NCBI GenBank assembly: GCA_964023205.1
Contig: OZ026838.1
Location: forward strand, 31,833,843 to 31,897,842
Length of the DNA: 64,000 nucleotides
Direction: 5' to 3'
From: Lutraria lutraria
Taxonomy: Eukaryota; Mollusca; Bivalvia; Venerida; Mactridae
The notes below the pieces were generated by a model. That model ran no database searches. It worked only from the letters and a program-made list of their open reading frames with translations, and had not been told where the DNA came from. Position 1 is the stretch's first letter; every line of letters begins with the position of its first letter. Position numbers and translations under genes: made by a program. Shown piece after piece: positions 61,801 to 64,000 of this stretch.

Positions 61801-63936
61801 CTAAAACTTTAGAAATGGAATGCAGAAAACTGCACTAACGTTCATTCACAGCATTTGGAATGTAAAATCAGTTGAGTGAGACCCGTCTCCGTGGTGGAGT
61901 GGTTAAGGTAGCAGACTTCAAATCACTGTAACCTCTCACTGACAGAGAGTAGTGGGTTTGAGCCCTGCTACCAACCATGTCTCTTTATGTGAGATAGTAG
62001 GCAGTTGCTTATGGAGGATGAGTGTCTAGTACTGGTTCTTCTCAGGAGCAATGTTTAGGTGAACTGTCCACCTCATATGACTCTGACTGTTGAAAAGGGG
62101 CGTAAAACTTGATATAAACAAAAAAAAGTTGAGAGAGTGTCACAGTATTTTCAGAGTTATCTAACTTTACAAAAGATCTATGAGCATTAAAAACATATCA
62201 TCTATACACTTATTTACTTACTTCACAAATTTGGAATGTTCGTATGACAAGTTTCGAAAGCTCTAAAGTATGCACGAGTTCTATGTGGATATCACCATGC
62301 CGTACATACTTGTTCACACTAAGTATATCTCCCCAGTATTTATCACATTGTGGCTGAAGAAAACAGAATATTAGAGGATATTAACATGCTTAATTACAGC
62401 AATCTCTCACCTTTATGTGTAGCTCAACCATGTGTTTTTAACCCATGATGGAAGATTAATACACTGAATCAACTGTCACATGAGTATAGTCGGAACATAA
62501 TTTAGTTATTGAATAAAATGCATTTACAGATAATAGATAAGAATAATTTAGCAAAATGGTATTTGTAAGTGTCGCAGGTGTGGTGGGTAGAACATAATCT
62601 CATGAATCAACAGGAAGTTCAATTCCAGATATGTTTGAATGTCCATATCCCCTATTTGACTTAGTGAATTATTCTAACTAATTCCATCACGGTTCAAAAC
62701 ACATGGTCAAGTTATATAATCTTGCAACAAATATAATGCAACAAAACAGCTTAGACTTCATAAAATCATGATTAGCATGACTGGTATAGTTGGAAATCAC
62801 TGACGTCCAGTCTGTGCCAGACGTTATAATGTGTTGATGTATTCATTATATTATTATGACAGTCATATTGGGAAATTGCTAATATTCATGATAATACACC
62901 ACTGTGCCAGACCTAATGTGTTGATGTTACACCACCGTTGTATTACTGAATTTACTCCAATTTTTTAAATTAAACAAACATTGCAAACTTCCTCTGACCA
63001 TCTTTGAGATTATTGTACTTATTCTTTTCAAAGAAGTTTATTCTTTATTAGTATTAATATAGAAGGGTTTTTTATCTATCATTATTAAAAAGAAATCAAT
63101 AACTTACTGCAGCATTTTCGAAAAGCCCTGTTGCCATAACAACAACATGAACATTTTCTTGCCACACAAGATGCCAGAATGCTGCTACTTGTTTACCACG
63201 TGGACCTGTGATACAAAAACATAAAATACCCAATATATATGTGATTCTAAATTTAGTATTTCCATTAGAGATTGAAATCCTCAAATGTAAAAATAGTGCA
63301 TAAAGTTTAGCAATAGCATTAAATCATAACACGAGAAGGCATTATGTGTCACGTCACGAAATTTCACGTCTACATTTTATCACTTTGTTATACGAATCTA
63401 TTCACTACCATCAACACTGTTCACTACTACCTCACCAGTGACTTTCAGTTACATAACCCCAAACATGCGTTGTGCTGAGGCGCAACGCAATATGATTATT
63501 TCTCTACAAAATAGACAGAAGCTGTTTTCCGACTAAAATAATACAATTTTATTGGCCTGGGATGAATATTTCTATTGTTTTATATTAGGATTATTAACCT
63601 AGTAGAAATAATACCAGCCTTAGGTCACATCCCAAGGTCAGTGTGTCCTCATAAAACAGCAATAAATGAGTATCATATCATATTTCTTCCATATATTGCT
63701 ACACCCTGGAGATTCATACAATAGATTTGGATAGCTCAACTAAATGATGGACATAGTTCTACCCAAACCATAAGAATTATGAAAGATTTCACTATTGATG
63801 TTTTTGTAACCATTAGTTACCACAAAATATCTGCTCATAGCTCATCTTCTGCAGTTCACTTTGAATTATCTTGTAATCATAAACCAATTGATAAAAGCTG
63901 CCTTTAATGTGTATGAAATATTCATGGAACTTCATT
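34173..63936 (-). CDS. Receptor-type tandem-domain protein tyrosine phosphatase, 3' part (5' end outside window)
   Basis: Minus-strand exons, 5' to 3': 63936-63821 (tentative), 63205-63108, 62353-62222, 60021-59873, 53292-53157, 49333-49184, 48437-48338, 47857-47778, 46595-46464, 45067-44945, 37340-37144, 36536-36401, 34823-34173 (TGA). All junctions are GT/AG and all phases agree, giving 732 codons. Content: PTP D1 (to exon 53157), linker, PTP D2 (49184 to 34823), then a long tail. D2 most resembles the R2B group (PTPRK/M/T/U): LPPERARPYLQTV, DFINAVLVDGY, VVTQWPMPGTINDIWRLL, and a WHHRDKTPTSTKSFL equivalent of WPMYRDTP. Known of the family: type I membrane receptors whose D1 dephosphorylates phosphotyrosine and whose D2 is regulatory. 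The subfamily cannot be fixed without the ectodomain. Four introns hold large minisatellites. Confidence 0.93.
36225..37520. repeat. Pair of about 90-bp inverted repeats flanking two phosphatase exons
   Basis: 36225-36315 (cccctttgaatagaattc...gttcatgaagcataaatag) and 37425-37518 (inverse: ctatttatgc-like to gaatagattcaaagggg) pair at about 85% by eye. Between them lie exons 36401-36536 and 37144-37340; each arm is about 85 bp from the nearest exon. The arms are themselves rich in the palindrome ttcatgaa. Confidence 0.75.
36401..49333 (-). CDS. PTP domain D2 exons, a predicted pseudophosphatase
   Basis: Exons 49333-49184 (D1 Q-loop plus linker), 48437-48338, 47857-47778, 46595-46464, 45067-44945, 37340-37144 and 36536-36401. 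The fold motifs are good: ENRNKSRDIMLLPPERARPY, DFINAVLVD, FVVTQWPMPGTINDIWRLL, CFWPKQLDEEVKYGPI. The catalytic loop is lost: the exon junction gives ICIMA-K-D-G-Y-S-K-CG where active domains have HC-xxxxx-R, so Cys is Ala and Arg is Lys. The WPD loop reads SWHHRDKTP, with no acid Asp. The second-domain role is presumably regulatory or binding, as known for many receptor PTP D2 domains. Confidence 0.9.
36700..37122. repeat. AGGTCA-rich interspersed element, copy 1
   Basis: gaccttgacctt blocks, accgaccgac, and ends tatacccctattcttcgaaaggggg. The same element at 40795-41227, with fragments at 46830-46955 and perhaps 60950-61112. Confidence 0.7.
37523..40790 (-). other. Phosphatase intron, largely featureless
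   Basis: Part of the 7.6-kb intron between exons 45067-44945 and 37340-37144. AT-rich; only the 38846 MITE is recognisable. Confidence 0.5.
38846..38988. mobile_element. 143-bp MITE
   Basis: Left tacagtttaacccc...aaccagac and right gtctggtttgcaggggc...actgta are inverse over about 26 bp with a few mismatches. Intronic in the phosphatase gene. Confidence 0.7.
40795..41227. repeat. AGGTCA-rich interspersed element, copy 2
   Basis: aatgccccctaaacgcc...gaccttgacctttgac...cggacggacagacggtcgg...atacccctttttcttcgaaagg. Lies in the 7.6-kb intron 44944-37341. Confidence 0.75.
41876..42495. repeat. About 20-bp minisatellite, about 30 copies (phosphatase intron)
   Basis: Units gtaaacagcagtagactggg with variants cagtagtaaactgg and attggttaaac. 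Reverse-strand open frames of 64-106 codons across it are repeat artefacts. Confidence 0.95.
42680..42800. repeat. 51-bp tandem duplication
   Basis: cagacagcctgggtaccagt through ctaaccacatgtag, then aacctcgatggcc, repeats twice. Confidence 0.85.
42805..44425 (-). other. Phosphatase intron, featureless part
   Basis: AT-rich continuation of the same intron. No exon, RNA gene or repeat that I can support. Confidence 0.45.
44430..44595. repeat. Interspersed repeat with gcggccacc / ggtggcc
   Basis: gttagcggccacctcc, aaaggccaccccatg, aaaggccacctgtc and, inverted, caagggtggcctttg; possibly a degraded fold-back element. Similar words occur at 52840-52940 and 54640-54840. Confidence 0.5.
45125..45965. 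repeat. About 25-bp minisatellite, about 33 copies (phosphatase intron)
   Basis: Units tttcataacagaccacatatata, with ttttgtaacagacc variants. It starts about 55 bp 5' (gene sense) of exon 44945-45067. A larger unit covering 45,780-45,960 repeats once. Confidence 0.95.
46830..46955. repeat. AGGTCA-rich interspersed element, end fragment
   Basis: gagcttaggctgaatcattctc, ttattggtcggccaac, gcaaagcattataccccct, tttcttcgcaag match the right end of the 40795 element. Confidence 0.65.
47975..48135 (-). mobile_element. SINE fragment in a phosphatase intron
   Basis: gagttttacatccctttcc, catatgaggcggacag, gaactagtactagc and agagacatggt match the body of the SINE family; head missing. Confidence 0.6.
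49045..49125. mobile_element. MITE fragment (right half)
   Basis: agcggccctctcttaagac to ggagaggttgcactgcat, same family as 1662-1855; lies just 3' of the exon at 49184-49333 in the transcript sense. Confidence 0.5.
49551..51832. repeat. 43-bp minisatellite, about 53 copies (phosphatase intron)
   Basis: Unit reads as ataaccaatcagatgtcagt then aataaaagactggtattacacac, with variants gtcagg/gccagg and gaccgg/gactgg. Alternating variant types suggest higher-order units. Nearly every unit holds aaccaatcag, a match to the CCAAT-box consensus of NF-Y. Confidence 0.95.
52950..53126. mobile_element. MITE copy in a phosphatase intron
   Basis: gtacagtgtcacttttactgagcggccct to ttggagaggttgcactgttc, same family as 1662-1855. 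It ends about 30 bp beyond the exon donor side of the D1 P-loop exon (53157). Confidence 0.6.
53157..63205 (-). CDS. PTP domain D1 exons (63205-63108, 62353-62222, 60021-59873, 53292-53157)
   Basis: Encodes GPRGKQVAAFWHLVWQENV (standard GP..FW.MVW.), CDKYWGD, then IIKHFEMTGFSDDYTDP at the WPD-loop position, and GPMLVHC joined to RCGGGRTASF. The P-loop keeps the C(x)5R signature as HC-R-C-G-G-G-R-T-A instead of HCSAGVGRTG. At the WPD position FSD replaces WPD, so the acid Asp may remain while Trp and Pro are gone. In the Q-loop, MVRTISQY replaces MVQT..QY, so the first catalytic Gln is Arg. Activity is uncertain; I infer a slow or substrate-restricted enzyme or a phosphotyrosine binder. Confidence 0.9.
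54872..59788. repeat. 42-bp minisatellite, about 117 copies, with higher-order units (phosphatase intron)
   Basis: Unit reads as gtgacctttgtgcataaagg then acatacttctaaccttcttact. 42 is a multiple of 3, so several frames on both strands stay open for hundreds of codons; these are not genes. Internal segments recur at about 1084 bp (56221 and 57305) and 755 bp (57877 and 58632). The right edge (59480-59788) has more diverged units. Confidence 0.97.
60950..61112. repeat. Related AGGTCA-type repeat fragment
   Basis: ctccctgtggatgaccttgac...caaacagacagacatgcc...atgcccctgatctattgatacggg; same design as 36700/40795. Confidence 0.5.
61488..61612. repeat. About 40-bp tandem repeat, about 3.5 copies
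   Basis: Unit aagccaatcagattgctcaa then atggcctatattt. Also contains ccaatcag, like the unrelated 43-bp array. Confidence 0.9.
61884..62118 (+). mobile_element. tRNA-derived SINE, full copy
   Basis: Head gtctccgtggtggagtgg with A-box-like gtggagtggttaagg and B-box-like gggtttgagccc, resembling a type II (Ser-like) tRNA. The body ends cgtaaaacttgatataaac. Related minus-strand copies at 3350-3602, 30880-31080 and 47975-48135. It lies in the phosphatase intron between exons 62222 and 60021, on the opposite strand to the gene. Confidence 0.75.
63821..63936 (-). CDS. Tentative first phosphatase exon in the window
   Basis: An open block between ttttccctcag and TGTG|gtaact; it ends in phase 1, exactly what the next exon (starting GT, for the conserved GP) needs. 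It encodes 38 residues with FHEYFIHIKGSFYQL and MSYEQIFC. The final part could be the strand before the invariant QGP of PTPs (here CGP). The usual preceding KNRY loop and DYINA strand are not visible here or in the 615-bp intron. It may be a strongly diverged D1 start, or a chance open frame. Confidence 0.45.
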
Positions 63937-64000
63937 CTGAGGGAAAATTCTGGTGTGACGAAATTTAAACAAAGTGCTATGGAAACCAACAACACAAGGC

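Noticed and set aside
61884..61980. tRNA gene (type II, Ser-like)
   Set aside because: A and B boxes present but the anticodon stem and acceptor stem do not close, and the same head sits in repeated SINE copies.

Overview
Animal nuclear DNA: AT-rich, intron-rich, with small coding exons in long introns and dense interspersed and tandem repeats. The repeat style (AGGTCA-rich intronic elements, elements ending in 'ccccttt..tcttcgaaagggg', tRNA-derived SINEs, several intronic minisatellites) and the two recognisable proteins fit a bivalve mollusc, perhaps a heterodont clam. That assignment is inference from familiarity, not a database result.

Two multi-exon genes can be assembled base by base, with GT/AG junctions and matching phases, and they converge. 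(1) 18933-27449 (+): an HMGXB4-type HMG-box protein of 10 coding exons and 706 codons, with basic/acidic low-complexity regions, one HMG box and the conserved HMGXB4 C-terminal domain. (2) 63936-34173 (-): the 3' part of a receptor-type protein tyrosine phosphatase with tandem D1-D2 domains, 13 coding exons and 732 codons in the window. Its extracellular, transmembrane and probably juxtamembrane parts lie beyond 64000. D2 has lost the catalytic Cys and Arg. D1 keeps Cys and Arg but has unusual surrounding loops. After D2 there is a tail of about 190 residues, not found in vertebrate tandem-domain receptor phosphatases, ending in a class I PDZ-ligand-like SSYL.

Layout: 1-9800 is AT-rich with several mobile elements (a TTAA-flanked MITE at 6056-6570, a SINE, a 1.2-kb TIR-like element) and only weak hints of a minus-strand gene, namely a palindromic CACGTG promoter-like site and possible first and last exons. 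10197-12935 is a TIR-bounded mobile element with an internal minisatellite. 13290-14228 holds a decayed open frame with a Walker A/B helicase fragment resembling Rep of CRESS-DNA viruses. 14230-18900 is repeat-rich with two strong hairpins. 18933-27449 is HMGXB4, with four or more mobile elements in its introns. 27450-34172 is the convergent 3' space with UTRs and SINEs. 34173-64000 is the phosphatase gene.

Four different phosphatase introns each carry a different minisatellite (about 20, 25, 43 and 42 bp). The 43-bp unit contains a near-perfect CCAAT/NF-Y-type site and the 42-bp unit a nuclear-receptor half-site (TGACCTTT). A pair of inverted repeats of about 90 bp lies symmetrically around the two exons that form the D2 active-site half. 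Those exons total 333 nt and could be skipped in frame.
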